Origin: Cavia porcellus
Lineage: Eukaryota > Chordata > Mammalia > Rodentia > Caviidae
Direction: 5' to 3'
Assembly: GCF_034190915.1 (NCBI RefSeq)
Contig: NW_026947490.1
Coordinates: forward strand, 69,987,494 to 70,051,493
DNA: 64,000 nt
This document shows positions 24,113 to 36,359 of this stretch, one piece after another; within the stretch, counting starts at the first letter, position 1; each line of letters begins with the position of its first letter. Made by a program: the position numbers and the translations under genes. The notes beneath the pieces are model-generated. The model was not told the origin of the DNA. It saw nothing but the letters and a program-made list of their open reading frames with translations, and made no database searches.

Positions 24113-24923
24113 CACTTTTTCTGAACAGAGACTTGCCTTCAGTCTCCCAAGGCTTGGAATTATAAACTCCTGACTTCCCAAAGGTTAGGTTAGTGCCCAC
24201 TTGGTATTCGGGAATTGTATAGTACAGTTGGAACAATGGGGCTAAAGAAATCACTCTTACATTCATTTGAGTTTGTATAGCACCCCACGGCCATTCCTCC
24301 TTCCACTGTTTTAAATGTGACCAACCAAAAGAGAGCTGAGGCTTAGTTGACCTCCTCTGTGACCACAAGGGGGAGAGCAACACACAGAAATGAAGGCATG
24401 TTGCAGATTCTAGGGAAAAGTTTATGCAGCTGAGATTGAATTGTTTACCTGAGCTTGCATTAATGGATATTGGAAGGCAGATGATTCTTATGTTATTGTA
24501 ATTTCTTGTACCCATGTTTCAGTGAATAGAAGCAGGACAAACCAGAGGCTCAGGGATCCTCTCCTACTAAGAGTCAAGGGTCCCTTGGCTGCCTGCATGC
24601 TAAGCTGCCTGCATCTGTTTGGCACCCATCCTTGTTTGCCCCCAGGGAGGGTCCAGGAAATAAACTAACAGGACTAGGTTCCTGCAAGTGATGCTCTGGG
24701 TAGGGAAAGTTCAGAGCAGTGAGCTGGTCCCCTACAGGTGGCATCTGGACAGGAACCTGGGGGTCTGTGACACCAGATGGTCTTGCTACACTTAAGAGAA
24801 GTGGAGAATTGCGTAACAAAAATCCAGAAATGTTTGATATGCTATGCTTGGATCTCATGGCCTGATCTCTGTCACCTTTACTCTATTCAAACCTTATTAA
24901 GGATTCATGAATATGCACTACAC

Positions 24924-25269
24924 TGTAGAGAGCCATTGAAGCTGGAGATTGATCCTATGTGTGGGGCTAAAGCGAGGCCAGCCCAGAAAAAACAGAAAGA
25001 CCAAAACAAGCTATGTAAAAATGTTGTTCCAGCACCAAGAAGGCAAGGGACCCAGGCCTGCCAAGAAATGAATTGCTAGGAAAAGGGGCTGAAATTGACA
25101 TCATCTTTCTTAGTATATAAATAAAGATGCTACAGTGGTTGAGCAGTTCCTTTCCTCGCATCAGGAAGATAAGGGGTCCACCTGACCCCAGCTTTGTCTT
25201 TTCTTTATTTTTCTTATTCTCACCAGTCCTTAACCCCAAGAACCTCAAGAGTTGCACTGGGTCATGGCA
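24924..25269 (+). mobile_element. 5' LTR of class II (ERVK-like) provirus
   Basis: A 346-bp LTR beginning TGTAGAGAGCC and ending TGGCA. It carries 'tagtatataaataaagatgc' at 25111-25130, combining a TATA box with an AATAAA. Hand alignment to the LTR at 29809-30160 gives about nine matching positions in ten, plus small indels, so the pair is old. The target duplication before it is ctacac (24918-24923). The primer-binding site begins at 25272. LTR start and end were set by aligning the two copies. Confidence 0.85.
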
Positions 25270-25271
25270 TA

Positions 25272-25289
25272 TAGCACCGGAACAGGAAC
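25272..25289 (+). other. Primer-binding site, tRNA-Lys type
   Basis: 'tagcaccggaacaggaac' matches the tRNA-Lys-type site TGGCGCCCGAACAGGGAC at 14 of 18 positions. It lies 2 bp after the LTR end, as expected. This supports class II (betaretrovirus-like) membership. Confidence 0.75.
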
Positions 25290-25784
25290 AGAGTAAGAGA
25301 CTGAGGGCGAGGGGACACTTCTCACGTGTGCACAAATAGGGGGAGAAGTGCATTGGTATAGGTCAATAGTCATCACTGGAGTGTATTGACATAGGCTTCA
25401 TCAGGTATAAAGAGTGGGGCATTGAAACTTTCTTATTCTCTAGGGCCAATTATAAATGGGCCTGAGAGAAACCCCTTCCCCTGGAAAAAAAGAGGTATAT
25501 TGATTATATCAGCTGTCTAACTATAGGACAAACCTATCCAAAAGAATTACAAATGTATTAGGAACTGTTTGTTGTATGCTTGATTCCAGTATTTACATTC
25601 CTTCTGTGGATCTGGATGAGAGAGTCTTAATAACCTTAAGCTTCTTGAGACAATTACAAGGGAACTGGCTCCAGGTATTGTTTCAAAATCAGGTCCTGAG
25701 CAGGGAAAAGATGGCAATATGACTACCACCCTCATAACCTTAACTGAGCCACTAACTGTTGATTCAGCAAAACCTTCAACTATC

Positions 25785-25826
25785 TGTCCAAAGTGTAGAG
25801 GACGTTGCCATTGGGTCACTCGATGT
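25785..25826 (+). pseudogene. Gag nucleocapsid zinc knuckle remnant
   Basis: The frame reads CPKCRGRCHWVTRC, an exact C-X2-C-X4-H-X4-C retroviral zinc knuckle, followed by KF and a stop. It lies only about 500 bp after the primer site, so most of gag upstream must be deleted. Nucleocapsid knuckles bind the genomic RNA packaging signal. Confidence 0.75.
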
Positions 25827-26579
25827 AAATTCTAAACTGTTACAAAAGAAAAACTTCCAGCAGGGCCTGCCAAACAGTAAGGGTGCTACAGCTCAGACAG
25901 CTTCCAGGAGATGGCAGAGCCCTGGTTGGCCCAGCAGGCTCCTAATGGTTGGTGGGTAATATGCTCCTGATTTGTGGTTTGCTGATTTCTGCTTACAAAA
26001 TGGTCTTACAAAAGAAAATTTCAAATAAACAATACAACAACTAACCTTTAAAACTTCTAGAAATTCAACATTTGGCTTTCACTAGCTCATAACAGGCTGG
26101 CTCCAGCATATCACTGTCTCACTATGGCTTTGTAGTGGGTCTTGATACTTGGTAACATAAATTCTCAAAACCCATTGTTTTGTTAAAATTATTTACCACA
26201 GAGGTACTTATGTCAAATTCATGATTAATGAAACTCTACATTTATTTAGGTCCCTTCTGCCTTCTTAAGTCAATTTTAGTTGTCAATAGACTAACACTAT
26301 ACATCTTGCTAAATTTCTTGAGTTTGTCTCCAGAAGAAGAAATTGTAAATTTACATAATTGGGAAGAAATTGAAAAGCAGCTTAGAGCAAGACTAGGGAA
26401 AAAACAAACCAACAGAAATCAGCTGGCCCTCTACAGATTTTATTTTATAGGGTTATTTAATAAAAACTGCTGCTTTCTGCTCCTCTCATTCCTTCTCACA
26501 GACCCCCAAGTAGGGAAGTGCACCAAATCCTCCACTAAGCATGGAGTTTGGCCCAGACAAGAAAGGTAAACAAACAATG

Positions 26580-26650
26580 TTGCCTGTTTCAGCTGCAAGG
26601 AAAAATCAGGGTTATGGTTCAATCTACTTGAAACAAAGTTCAAATGTCCC
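26580..26650 (+). pseudogene. Possible second, broken zinc knuckle
   Basis: The frame reads CFSCKEKSGLWFN, keeping C-X2-C but lacking the histidine and properly spaced last cysteine. It lies 0.8 kb downstream of the intact knuckle, an unusual distance for neighbouring knuckles. It may be an internal duplication, a recombination product or chance. Confidence 0.35.
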
Positions 26651-29600
26651 TAGATTATTGTATTGCTCAATTGGTTATTCTTCCCTTGACAAAAATTGGA
26701 AAGTATATAAATAAAGAAAAGGTACCTAAGGATTTTGGATCTTCTGATACTTATTAGAGAGGTGGGATGCGTCTCTGGCCTACCCAAGCCCCCTTGGTTT
26801 CTCCTATCACCTGTGCACATGCTTTATGAATCAAAAGTTTACACTGCACTGGTGCTCATATCTCCAACAACAGTGGGGCCTCCAGCCCAGAGCAGGAGTA
26901 CCACCTGCAGGTCATAGGAGAGGCCAAGGTATCTAAATATAAAATGCAGTTTCCATTTTCTTTATACCTTATCACAAAAATTCTTTATAATCTTCAGGTC
27001 TAAAAGTAATCTAAATGTGCTCACAATCTAAATTTTAAAAAAGCAAAAGGGAGAGTTCACCTCATAATAGATTTCACTTGGCAGTATTTACCATTTAAAA
27101 TATTTAAATTCTAATAAAGATATAACTTCCTCAGCAGATAGATAATGTGATCAAATAAATCAAATCTAAAAAGTCCATTGGAATGATCTTCATACAGGAC
27201 AATAAAAGCAGCCAGTCCAGTGCTAATGTGGAGTCAAGGGTGTGCTTGTGTTTTTCCAGGAAAAGTTAAATGACCTATCTGGGTGCCAGTGCATGCTGTC
27301 TGGCTGTATCATGGGCCCAAACCCAGGAAAGAAGTTTATCCTACCTCTCAAGAAGCTGATGCTCAGTCCTATGACAGGGATGCCTTGAAGACCATGCCAC
27401 AACCCATAGAAAAGGATGAAACTATAACCAACCTTAATTGACCCAAGATGCCCAGGAGATGGTAACCAAAAAACAAAAAAAGGTCCAAATAGATTGTAAA
27501 AGTGCATGCTAAGTCCTATGACATAAATACATTTATTATAGACAATATTTTGTCTTTTTCAAGTTCTTTGATAAGAGATCTCTGCTAACTGATCTACAAC
27601 AAATGTGACTAGTCTATTTAAAATTACAAATTCTCCAATTATAAAAATTTTGTGTAATTCAACTTGGCTAAATATATTTTAGTACACTGTGATTGTTAAA
27701 GATGTTTGTAAATCTGTCTGTGCATCTGTTTGTCTGTTTGTCCAGTCTGTTAAACTGTTGCTGGAAATCACTGAGCTAGTGATCACTCACACACGTGGAG
27801 CCAATAGCACAAGTGCCCTTCCAGGAGTGTCCAAATGGCACAGAGTGCCTGAGAAACACCTCGAGGGCATGAGGTGCTGGAGGTGACAGGCGTTTCAACC
27901 CCGAGGACACAGGGTGTAAGAAGTGAGCTAGTTCAGCAAAGGGGCATGAAATAGCCCCAGGAACTTGGAGAATTCTTGGGGACACTGAAAACCCTGTGTT
28001 TGTTTCTACATCTGTTTCAATCTGTATAGGTCATCTGTCCATGTTTGTCCATTTGCCCATTTGTCCATTTGTTAACAGCTGTTCTTTCTATTTTGAGCTC
28101 AGAAATTTTCCTTTCCCCTTTTCCTTTTGCATTTATAAGATCATTTAATCAAGGTTTATTTGAGTTACAGAATTACAAGACATGCTTCTACCTGGGTTCT
28201 CAGTTAGTCAAAATGATGATAAAGTCAGTTGTGTAAATGTAATGTACATCGTTGATTATCATAACTTGAGAGTCTCTCATTGTTCAAAAAATAATATGTT
28301 AAATGTTAACTGGAATTTTATTAAGAAAAATATTATTACAAAAATGATTAAACAAAATACCTTGAGGTTGGAATTATTGGACAGGATTTTACTTGATGAA
28401 TAAGAAAGTGGCCATGTGGTAACATTTACCAGCTCTTGTTCATTGATTGGAGGCCCCAGTGATCTCCATAGCCTTAGGGGAGACACCCCAACTAAAGTTA
28501 TATAAATATTATGGTAATATGTTCACATTGGTCATCATCAAAAGAAATAATACAATAAGGTTTTTGATTTAAAAATACCCATACAAAGGTTTTCACATAG
28601 TTATGACAAATGATTGTTGTTAACCTCATGGTGTATTCATACATTCATGCCTCCAGATGTACAGGTCTTTAAAAATGTAAAAACAGATTATTTATGGTGA
28701 CAAAATTGTTTTTCAGATTCAGACCTTTGCCTCTAACAAATGCATATGAGATGTACATCCTACTAACTGTCAACAAGTTAGGTAAAGGCTTTTGTGTATT
28801 AGATAGCGATGACTGACCAAAAGGGAGAAATTCAATGTCAAAATGAAAACTCAAGTGTGTTTAAAAATGTCATCATGAGTTTTATGTTATAACATTGTAT
28901 ATGGTTTGATTTCTAATTTTCTATGTAAAATGTCTAACTGTTTTTTAAATATTCTACAGGTATTTAACTGTTATAACACCCATGATTGTTAAAAAATAAT
29001 TGTTCTATTTTATGTTGTAAGATGTTTGATATTTAGATAAGGTAATAATGCCTCTAACTACATTGTACAGTTATCAGTCTTTTCTTCTGGATGTTCAACA
29101 ACTGCAGTTTGGAGACCAACAATTAGAGAGACAGATGGACTAAGAGGACACCCAATATTTTGGCCCAAGCCCTCCAAGGTCAATGAACAACTAGGACATA
29201 AGAGGACCTCTGCTGCATCATCCTATAGATGGTGAGTCTCTGGTCTTCTGATCAGAAGACTGTGAGACAGTCTTCATGACTGAGGAAACAGATCATCGGT
29301 GTGTGGCATGCCTAAAGAGGGACCAGGAGCAAAATCTCCCAAACTTCACAGAAAGCAACTTGGCCAAGCAATGGCCATGACTCATCCAAACAGCTGACAC
29401 GGACAGAAGAACTAAGAGGTGCTATAGCTGGTTCCAAGGTGTCCCTGAGGAGACTTAACTGACCTTGATAAATAACCAATTTGATTGTGTTTAAAACAGG
29501 TCTCACCTTAACTTGGTCTTGAAGATCCTGCAGAAAATGTACAACTACTAGGAGTATATAAAACAATGCTAAAATAATATGTTATAAAAGAAACTCAAAT

Positions 29601-29808
29601 CACTAATATCTTTTGGCACTTACCAGCTATACTGATAGCTGATTACTGTCACAGATTAATGGACTGCACAGGGTTTCAATTGCGGAATGCAGGGACTTAA
29701 AATCTTTGGACTGCACTTAAAATAGAAAGATCTACAGAGCTCTCCCAACACAGCTGCTCCAGCTTCAACTGCCCACCCATCGTGTGCAACAAAACAAATG
29801 AAGGGATA

Positions 29809-30160
29809 TGGAGGGAGCCGATGAAGCTGGAGATTGATCCCATGTGTGGGGCTGAAGCAAGGTCAGTCCAGAAAAATACAGAAAGATCAAAACAAGCTAT
29901 GTAAAAAAGTTGTTCCAGCACCAAGAATGCAAGGGGCCCAGGCCTGCCAAGCAATGAATGGGTTGCTAGGCAGAGGGGCTGAAATTGACATCATCTTTCC
30001 CAGTATGTAAATAAAGATGCTACAGTGGTTAAGCAGTTCCTTTCCTTCCATCAGGAGGATAAGGGCTCCACCTGACCCCAACTTTGTCTTTTCTTTATTT
30101 TTCTCATTCTCTCACCAGTCCTTAACCCCAAGAACCTCAGGAGTGGCACTGGGTTGTGCA
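29809..30160 (+). mobile_element. 3' LTR of class II (ERVK-like) provirus
   Basis: A 352-bp partner of the LTR at 24924. It begins TGGAGGGAGCC after an A/G-rich stretch ('aacaaatgaagggata') that could be the polypurine tract, and ends TTGTGCA. It keeps the TATA/AATAAA region ('cagtatgtaaataaagatgc'). The following 6 bp are ctacat (30161-30166) against ctacac before the 5' LTR, a 6-bp duplication with one mismatch. This fixes the provirus at 24924-30160. Confidence 0.85.
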
Positions 30161-30555
30161 CTACATCTCATGAATTTATGATCAGAATGAATTCTGGGAT
30201 GCACATGCATTTGAAAGCTCCTAACATGACTCAGAAACCTGTCAATCATTCCTGCCAATGCTACCTCATGGCTGGGTAGGATGCACCCACACTGAGATGC
30301 TTATCCTTGAAATTCTAAAAACCTGCTGCTGTGTTGTGCAGTACCCTTTGCTTTCCTGTTACCCTGACACTTTTCTCTTTATGCAATATTTTTGTTGTCT
30401 CAGACTTTCCCTGAGAATATTTTCCTGCGATCTTTACTGAATGTAACTCGTGCCATCAAGTGCATGCTTACAGTGCATTGCTCATTGTACACAAGAGCCT
30501 GGAATTAATCTTCTCAGTTTTTCACATAGTAACATATGACTTGGATAATTACAGG

Positions 30556-30650
30556 TTTTTTTTTTTTTTTTTATCGGTACCGGGGATTGAACTCATGACC
30601 GCCTGCTTGCAAGTCAGGTGCTTATGCCGCTGAGCTAAATCCCCAGCCGC
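30556..30650 (-). mobile_element. ID-type tRNA-Ala-derived SINE
   Basis: Starts with 17 T on the plus strand, then the antisense B box, the TGC-anticodon hairpin (one change, 'gcaagtcaggtg') and A box, ending in CCCCAGCC. Flanking 'catatgacttg' occurs at 30533-30543 and 30651-30661. The longer duplication is about 17 bp with an indel. Confidence 0.85.
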
Positions 30651-30699
30651 CATATGACTTGATAAGTGAATACTGATGCATATCTACCAATACAGTGTC

Positions 30700-30960
30700 A
30701 CGCACAATAATCCCACTATCCTGGAGATCCTCTGTGATCCACCTTTTCACTCCTTTGTGTTTGCAATCCTCTGATAAGCACTGTTGGAATCATATACTAT
30801 GTCATTTTTTAAAACTGATTTCTTTCACTTAGTAACATGAATCTAAGTTTTTCCCAAATCTTTTCATAGGTTGATAGCTCATTTCTTTTTATTGTGGAAT
30901 AATATTTTGTTCTCTGAATGTAAAACAAATGTAATTTCATAACATCACAGAATAACTGAG
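30700..30960 (-). mobile_element. Old L1 3' relic, antisense
   Basis: 'actgatttctttcacttagt' followed by 'ttgatagctcatttcttttt' and 'attgtggaataatattttgt' is the antisense of a known old L1 block upstream of the 3' UTR. Diverged. Confidence 0.5.
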
Positions 30961-31314
30961 TTTATTGATATTAAGTGACAATAACTTCCACCATACAGTA
31001 TTACAGTTTTCAAATGTGCAGAGAAAATTTCTTGAATTTTCTTTTCACTATCCACAATTTATTACCCTAATTTTTCTTTGCTGGTATGTTGATATTCTTT
31101 TTATGCATTTAGTTTTATATTTCTTATCCCCAAACTCTTTCTCCCTCTTCTGTTATGGGATGTAGGGCTGAAGTTGGGCATTATTTCTTGTCTGTACAGG
31201 CAGGAATGCAGAAGCTTAGAGTGGTAGCCATGGCTGTGAGTCCCAGTTCATGAGCATCAGGACTCCATCTTTCCTGGAAATGTGCTTCACCTGTTAGAGA
31301 CAACAGCCCTGACT

Positions 31315-31384
31315 TTGTGTTAAAACTGGGGTGTGACTCAGTGGTACAGCATGTGCCTGCTATAAGTGAGATACCAAAAGCAAT
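31315..31384 (+). mobile_element. ID-like SINE remnant
   Basis: 'actggggtgtgactcagtgg' and 'tacagcatgtgcctgctata' correspond to the 5' half of an ID-type element. The 3' half is lost where the L1 begins. Confidence 0.45.
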
Positions 31385-32790
31385 CTTGGATGACAAAAGT
31401 AAAGCAGTTAATGTCACAATTCCAGACTTAACTTTGTACTGTAAGACTGCAGTGATTAAAACAGCATGGTACCAGCAACAAACAAACCCCAGAAAACCAA
31501 AGCAACAACAAAAACCCATGTGTGTGAGCCAATGGAGCAGAACACAGGAAGCAGAAACAACCCCAGGAACCCACAGTAATTTGATCATTGACAAAGAAGC
31601 CAAAAGTATACACCAGAAGAAAGTATCTTTAATAAAGGGTGCTGCAAAAATTGGCTTTCACATGCCCACAATTGAGTCTACACCCATATCTCTCACCACA
31701 TGCTAAATCTAAAATAAAATGGACAAACTATCGAAATGTAAAAACAGGAGAACTTAATCTGCCGGAAGATAAAATAGGAAGAAAAAATTTGATAAAATGT
31801 TTATCAAGTTCTTGATAAACATGGGTGTAGGCAAGGACTTTCTGAGCAGAATCCTAATGGCCCAAGACATAATATTGAGAATCAACAAAGGGGATCATAT
31901 CATATCAAAAATCTCTACATGACGAGAGAAACAATGAATAAAATAAAAAAGAAAAGCCTACAGAATGAAAAAATTTTCTATCAGCTATTCCATGAACATC
32001 AAGAACACAGAAATAACTAACGTAAACTCTAGAAAAAAAAAGAATATGTATATTTTTTTAAAAACTCAAAAGAATTAGGCTCCCCAAAATAAAAGATCTA
32101 ACCCAAAACTGGGCAACCAAATTCAACAGATACTTCTCAGAAGTACAAGGGGCCAATAAATGCATGAAAAAATATTTATCATTGCTGGCCATCAGAGAAA
32201 CGCAATTTCAACCTATGCTCAGATTCCATCTTACTCCAGGAAGAATGGCTATTATCAAAAAATTGAGTAATAACAAATGTTGACAAGGCTGTGAGGAAGA
32301 AACCCTTCTACATTGATGATGGCAATGTAAACTACTACAACTACAATAGAAATCAGTGCAGAAATTGCTCAGATCTAAAAATAGAAATTCCATTTGTGCT
32401 AGCTACCCTACTTCTGTTTCTTCCTAAAATAAAGTTATCTTATATTTAAAGTATTATAATGATGTATACATACCCATATTTATAGCAGCACAATTTTAAT
32501 AGCTAAATCTTGGAATCAACATATATATATATATATATATCAACAGATGATTGGATAAGGAAAAAGTAGTATTTATGCACAATAGAGTACTATACTGCCA
32601 TAAAGAAAGGTAAACTTGAGGTGTTCCTAGGTAAATAAATACAACTTAAGAACATAATATTATATGAAATAAGTCAAATACACAAGCATAATATCAAATG
32701 ATTTCTCTTATATTAGAAATATAATATATATATATATGTAAATATACAAATAGCAAGACAGTAGAGAGATAAATAGAAAGTGTGGAAAAG
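31385..32790 (+). mobile_element. L1 LINE 3' part (ORF2 C-terminus and 3' UTR)
   Basis: Starts in the ORF2 C-terminal region ('cttaactttgtactgtaaga', 'acagcatggtaccagcaaca') and runs to 'agtactatactgccataaag' and the 3' UTR. The 129-codon frame at 31317-31706 partly follows ORF2 but is broken downstream. A TA dinucleotide run lies at 32521-32541. 5'-truncated and dead. Confidence 0.85.
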
Positions 32791-33520
32791 TTCTAGTATT
32801 TTTCTGAATTACCTATTTTGTTCTTTCAAAAATATTTTAATATATTTGCAAATTGATTTCATTTATAGTCACAGTTTATTTCAGCTCATATAAAATAAAT
32901 TTTTGCATTATTATCTGTTTCTTTTCTACAAGAATCTATTTGGATTATGTCTTATACTCTGAATAAGTACTTTGAAGATACTGATATATAGTGTATTATT
33001 ATCTTAGTTATGAAATTTCATTTCATTTTTTCATAAAATAAAAAAGTAAAATAAGATAAGTGATGTTTTAGGCTTTAAAAATAATCTAGGTTAACAACGT
33101 TAGAGCATTTGGATCTTCATAATTTGTCTTTTTTTGTTCGCTAGTTTTTTTTTGTTTTTTATTTATTTTAAAAACAAAACAAAAAAGATACAGCATTTTT
33201 AAAAATAGGAAATTTATACCAGTTAATATATTGCATATTGTTATCTTAAAAGTAGTTGTGCAGATTACAAGAGTTAGACATGAAAACAATGATCAAACAA
33301 TCAAGTGACGAATACACAAACTCTTCTTTTTGATGAATTTACAGAGCTTAGTAGTATAGTTATCTATCTTGTATACATCTTATACATAGATAACTATACC
33401 ACCAATCTCTCTGTCTATATATATACACATATACACAAACATATATATGCCTATATATACACCCCTATTCCAGTTGTTCTTTTGTTTTGAGTAGCACTTT
33501 CTTTCCCTTTCATTTTTTCA
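32791..33520. other. AT-rich unrecognised DNA with ATAT/ATAC simple repeats
   Basis: Very AT-rich. Simple ATATATAC-type repeats lie at about 33415-33465. No repeat family or coding signal recognised. Confidence 0.4.
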
Positions 33521-33654
33521 ATATCTACTGTACATTTTGGATCAAACTGCGAGAGAGCTTCACATGAGGCAGGTGCCTGTCCTCCACTCTGCCCTGCTGT
33601 GGCAGCCAGACAGTGGGCACTTCCGCCAGAGCTGTGCTGCAGCTTTGCACTGCT

Positions 33655-33738
33655 GGTTTTCTGTTTGTCACTGGGGATGAACCCAGGGCCTCACACATCT
33701 GACGCAAGCACTTCACTACAAAGCTACAGCCCTAATCC
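33655..33738 (-). mobile_element. ID-like SINE remnant
   Basis: Antisense tRNA-type text: 'actggggatgaacccagggc' (B box) through 'ttcactacaaagctacagcc' (A box). Older and more diverged than the GGTACCG-type copies. Confidence 0.55.
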
Positions 33739-33739
33739 C

Positions 33740-34536
33740 TGGACATTCCCAGTTTTAAAACTTACCTTGGTAATGAACTTGCTTTTTTAGAGGTTTTCAA
33801 AGCTGCACTACATAATAACAAAATCATTAAGAGCAGCTGTGATCTCCACCACTTATTGGAAGCTTGTGCTGCCCCAAGGGGTCCAGCCTCATTTCTCCCC
33901 TGCGAGGAGGAAAAGAAAGGAATTCCATCCTCTGGGGGAAAATCATTTCCCAGGAACACCCACGGGCTTAGCTAGCAGTGCTGCCCCACATAGAAAGTCA
34001 CGAGTGTCAGCGCTGGGTGGCACATTTGAAAGGAAAGAAGGAACAAATCTCAAAGGACAGCTTGAATGTGGAAATATCAGTTTCATGAAACAATGAAGGG
34101 TGGCAGGGAGGGCACATGGGGACTGAAATGTGGCAAGAGCGCAGAAAGGATTTACTTTGTCAAGACAAGGAACCCAGGCAATATTTGCTAGGATAACTGC
34201 ATAAAGATGACCCATGCATTGTCTGGCTCTAGACACTACCAAATAACTGGACTCACAGATTTCCCAGCACACTGACCATAATTCTGGCAGAGTAGACACA
34301 ATTAAATCAGAGGGGAGTGAGGAAACCCAATAGATAGTCTCAGACCCTTTCGTGGTCCTGAAGAAATGGATCCTCTTCCATGAGTGCCCTCACGGCCCAT
34401 TCTAATCCCAGCCTGCCTTCTGTAGGGTGGCACTGTCACACAGCCTTTAGCAAAGCTGGTTACTAGGAAAAATGGTTGTTCCTCTTGGCTTCGAAGGAAA
34501 CTCAAAAAATCTCCAAGGCTGGTTTCAGGGTCCTGC
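33740..34536. other. Unrecognised DNA
   Basis: Small frames on both strands overlap (33839-34096 plus; 33943-34299 minus). None shows a domain. No repeat recognised. Confidence 0.3.
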
Positions 34537-34546
34537 GGAATATTTT

Positions 34547-35068
34547 TTTTAAATTTTATTTTGAAAGTATTAAAAATACAACAGAAGAAGACAGAACAAA
34601 GCCAGTCAAGACAATGCAGTGAAATTGATACAGAACTTCACAGCAGGATACTGGGATAGTAGTAATAGATACTATGGTATATCTCCTTATCTTCACAATA
34701 ATTGCCCAGTCAATTAGGTATAGCGAAATCTAACCAAAAACACATTATAAAACCAATTGAGAGTGTTAAATAGAACAAAAGAAACAAAACAAAACGATGA
34801 AAATAACCTTTGCCTTCAAACAGAAGATAGAAGGAAATCCCCCATATTTGCTGTACTGCATATGGTCATCCTCCCAAGAGATGCTGAGACATCTATCCCT
34901 AGTAGTTACAGAAGGAGAAGGTGGTAGGGTGTTTGATCTCAGCCCATGCACCGATGGACTCACAGGAGTTCTCCTAGCCCAAGCCAGGGGGCTTACCAAG
35001 AAGGTGAGCGAGTAAGTTGCCTAAGTCCCACCATGGCCGGATCTCAGGAGCGCTGGTTCTCCTCCTGA
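34547..35068 (-). pseudogene. Retroposed transcript copy with target duplications, parent unknown
   Basis: A 522-bp insertion is bounded by identical GGAATATTTT repeats (34537-34546 and 35069-35078). On the minus strand it ends in AATAAA-like 'caaaataaaatttaaaaaaa', i.e. a polyadenylated 3' end. The target reads ATATTTT/AAAT, the preferred L1 endonuclease site. Near the 5' end the minus strand has an ATG in good context ('ggccatggtgggacttaggc', about 35020-35040) but a stop follows after 13 codons. The 77-codon minus frame 34766-34999 starts elsewhere and resembles no protein I know. It could be a processed pseudogene of a small-protein mRNA or of a non-coding transcript. Confidence 0.7.
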
Positions 35069-35339
35069 GGAATATTTTAAATATCAGATTGTTTTTTTCT
35101 GATACATTTATCCTTTTTAATTACCTGAAATCGCATGTGAATAGTGTGCCACATAGTCTAGATAAAGAAACTGGGAAACGCTTCCTATTTTGTCTCATGA
35201 TTAGAGAGGAAAGTAGAGACTCAGACTGCTAAAGTTTGAACCCAGCCTTCAGGATGCTTTGCGTGTGTGACTTTGGCGAAGGCCCTTCATTGCCTTTTGC
35301 TTGGTGCTCTCATCTTAAAATGAGGTCAGGAGAAGCAGG

Positions 35340-35460
35340 CTCCAGAGCCTTTGGGCCCAGCTGCTCAGGAAGCTGAGGCAGAGGACGCCCACTCCAGGAG
35401 CCAGAGGCCACCAGGCAGCGCAGTGAGATGGGGATCCTGTCTGTGAAGAAGGAAGCCCCT
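35340..35460 (+). mobile_element. 7SL-derived SINE scrap
   Basis: 'cagctgctcaggaagctgag' and 'cagcgcagtgagatggggat' are conserved 7SL-SINE blocks. Truncated on both sides. Confidence 0.5.
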
Positions 35461-36047
35461 GAGGCTGGAGTCTGGGGGGCATCACTGTGGGCTGGAATAA
35501 AGCCCAGTTTGTGTGTGGCTAGAGGGTGATGATAGGTGACATGAATGCACAGCATGTTTCAAAAGAACTAGAAGAAAGGACTTTACATTTTCAACACAAA
35601 AGGATGATAAGTATTTGAGAAAGCGGTGCCTTTACCCTGACCTGGACAGCACAGAATGACAGTTGCACTGAATCGTCACGTGGCACCTCATAAAAGTGTA
35701 CTACTTTTATGTCAATTTAAGTAAAAAGTAAATACCTCCAGAGTTATAGAGGGGAAAGAAGGATCGAGACATACTCAAGTGCCTTTTTCTCCATGCTGCT
35801 CTGTGCATTTCAGTATCAATAATAAACAATGAAACGAAAAGAGGAATGCAAATAGATGCAGCGCATTTCTCTGAAATGCCTGCGTATCCAACTGGTGAGA
35901 AATATGAACTATTTTGACCAGGCCAAAGGGGAAGGAGCACCTGGGAGACTCCGGAACCACAGCCCCGCCTACCCAGGGCCCCAGCAAGGATGTGGGAATC
36001 CCTAGAGGGTGACACCGAGGCAGAAGGCGTGAGTATAGGGGACAGAG

Positions 36048-36118
36048 GAGGTGACAGACAGGGAGGGGAGGGGGACAGAGACGGAGAGGGAGGGGAGGAG
36101 AGGGGACGGGAGGGCAAT
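36048..36118. repeat. Purine-rich GGGGA-type low-complexity tract
   Basis: An imperfect G-run repeat of gggga/ggaga units covers about 70 bp. The frames on both strands here (170 codons minus at 35707-36219, 70 codons plus at 36051-36263) owe their length to this composition and show no domain. Confidence 0.7.
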
Positions 36119-36263
36119 GCATGTTTTCCCAATACACAGACAGACTGACCGCGACTCAAGACGCCCTGCTCCCCGGAACCCTTGCAGTCTCTCCCTGAGC
36201 CCCGGTCTGCACTTCTCAAACCAAATAACAGCTCAGTGTGATGCAGTCTTCATGGTACATTAA

Positions 36264-36344
36264 TCAGTACCGGGGATAGAACTCACGACCGCCTGCTTGC
36301 AAGGCAGGTGCTTATACCGCTGACTGAGCTAAATCCCCAGCCCC
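36264..36344 (-). mobile_element. ID-type SINE without A-tail
   Basis: Antisense copy with complete B box, TGC-anticodon hairpin and A box, ending CCCCAGCCCC. It has a small duplication in the D-arm ('ccgctgactgagc' instead of 'ccgctgagc'). There is no poly-T start on the plus strand and no obvious target duplication, so the A-tail side is probably truncated. Confidence 0.8.
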
Positions 36345-36359
36345 AAGAGAAAGAAGCTT

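Larger units (their letters stand above)
25290..29808 (+). pseudogene. Degraded internal region of the ERVK-like provirus
   Basis: About 4.5 kb between the LTRs, much shorter than a complete betaretrovirus-like interior, so large deletions are likely. Nucleocapsid remnants are seen at 25785-25826 and 26580-26650. Around 26330-26400 a lysine- and glutamate-rich stretch is plausibly gag. I cannot place protease, reverse transcriptase or integrase motifs with confidence. The A/T-rich interval 27500-29100 holds nothing I recognise. No frame exceeds 113 codons, so nothing here is expressed as a viral protein. Confidence 0.6.

Noticed and set aside
35707..36263. 170-codon minus-strand and 120-codon frames near 36 kb as a gene
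   Set aside because: Their length comes from the GGGGA-type purine tract. The translations are proline/serine low complexity in two frames at once, with no domain.
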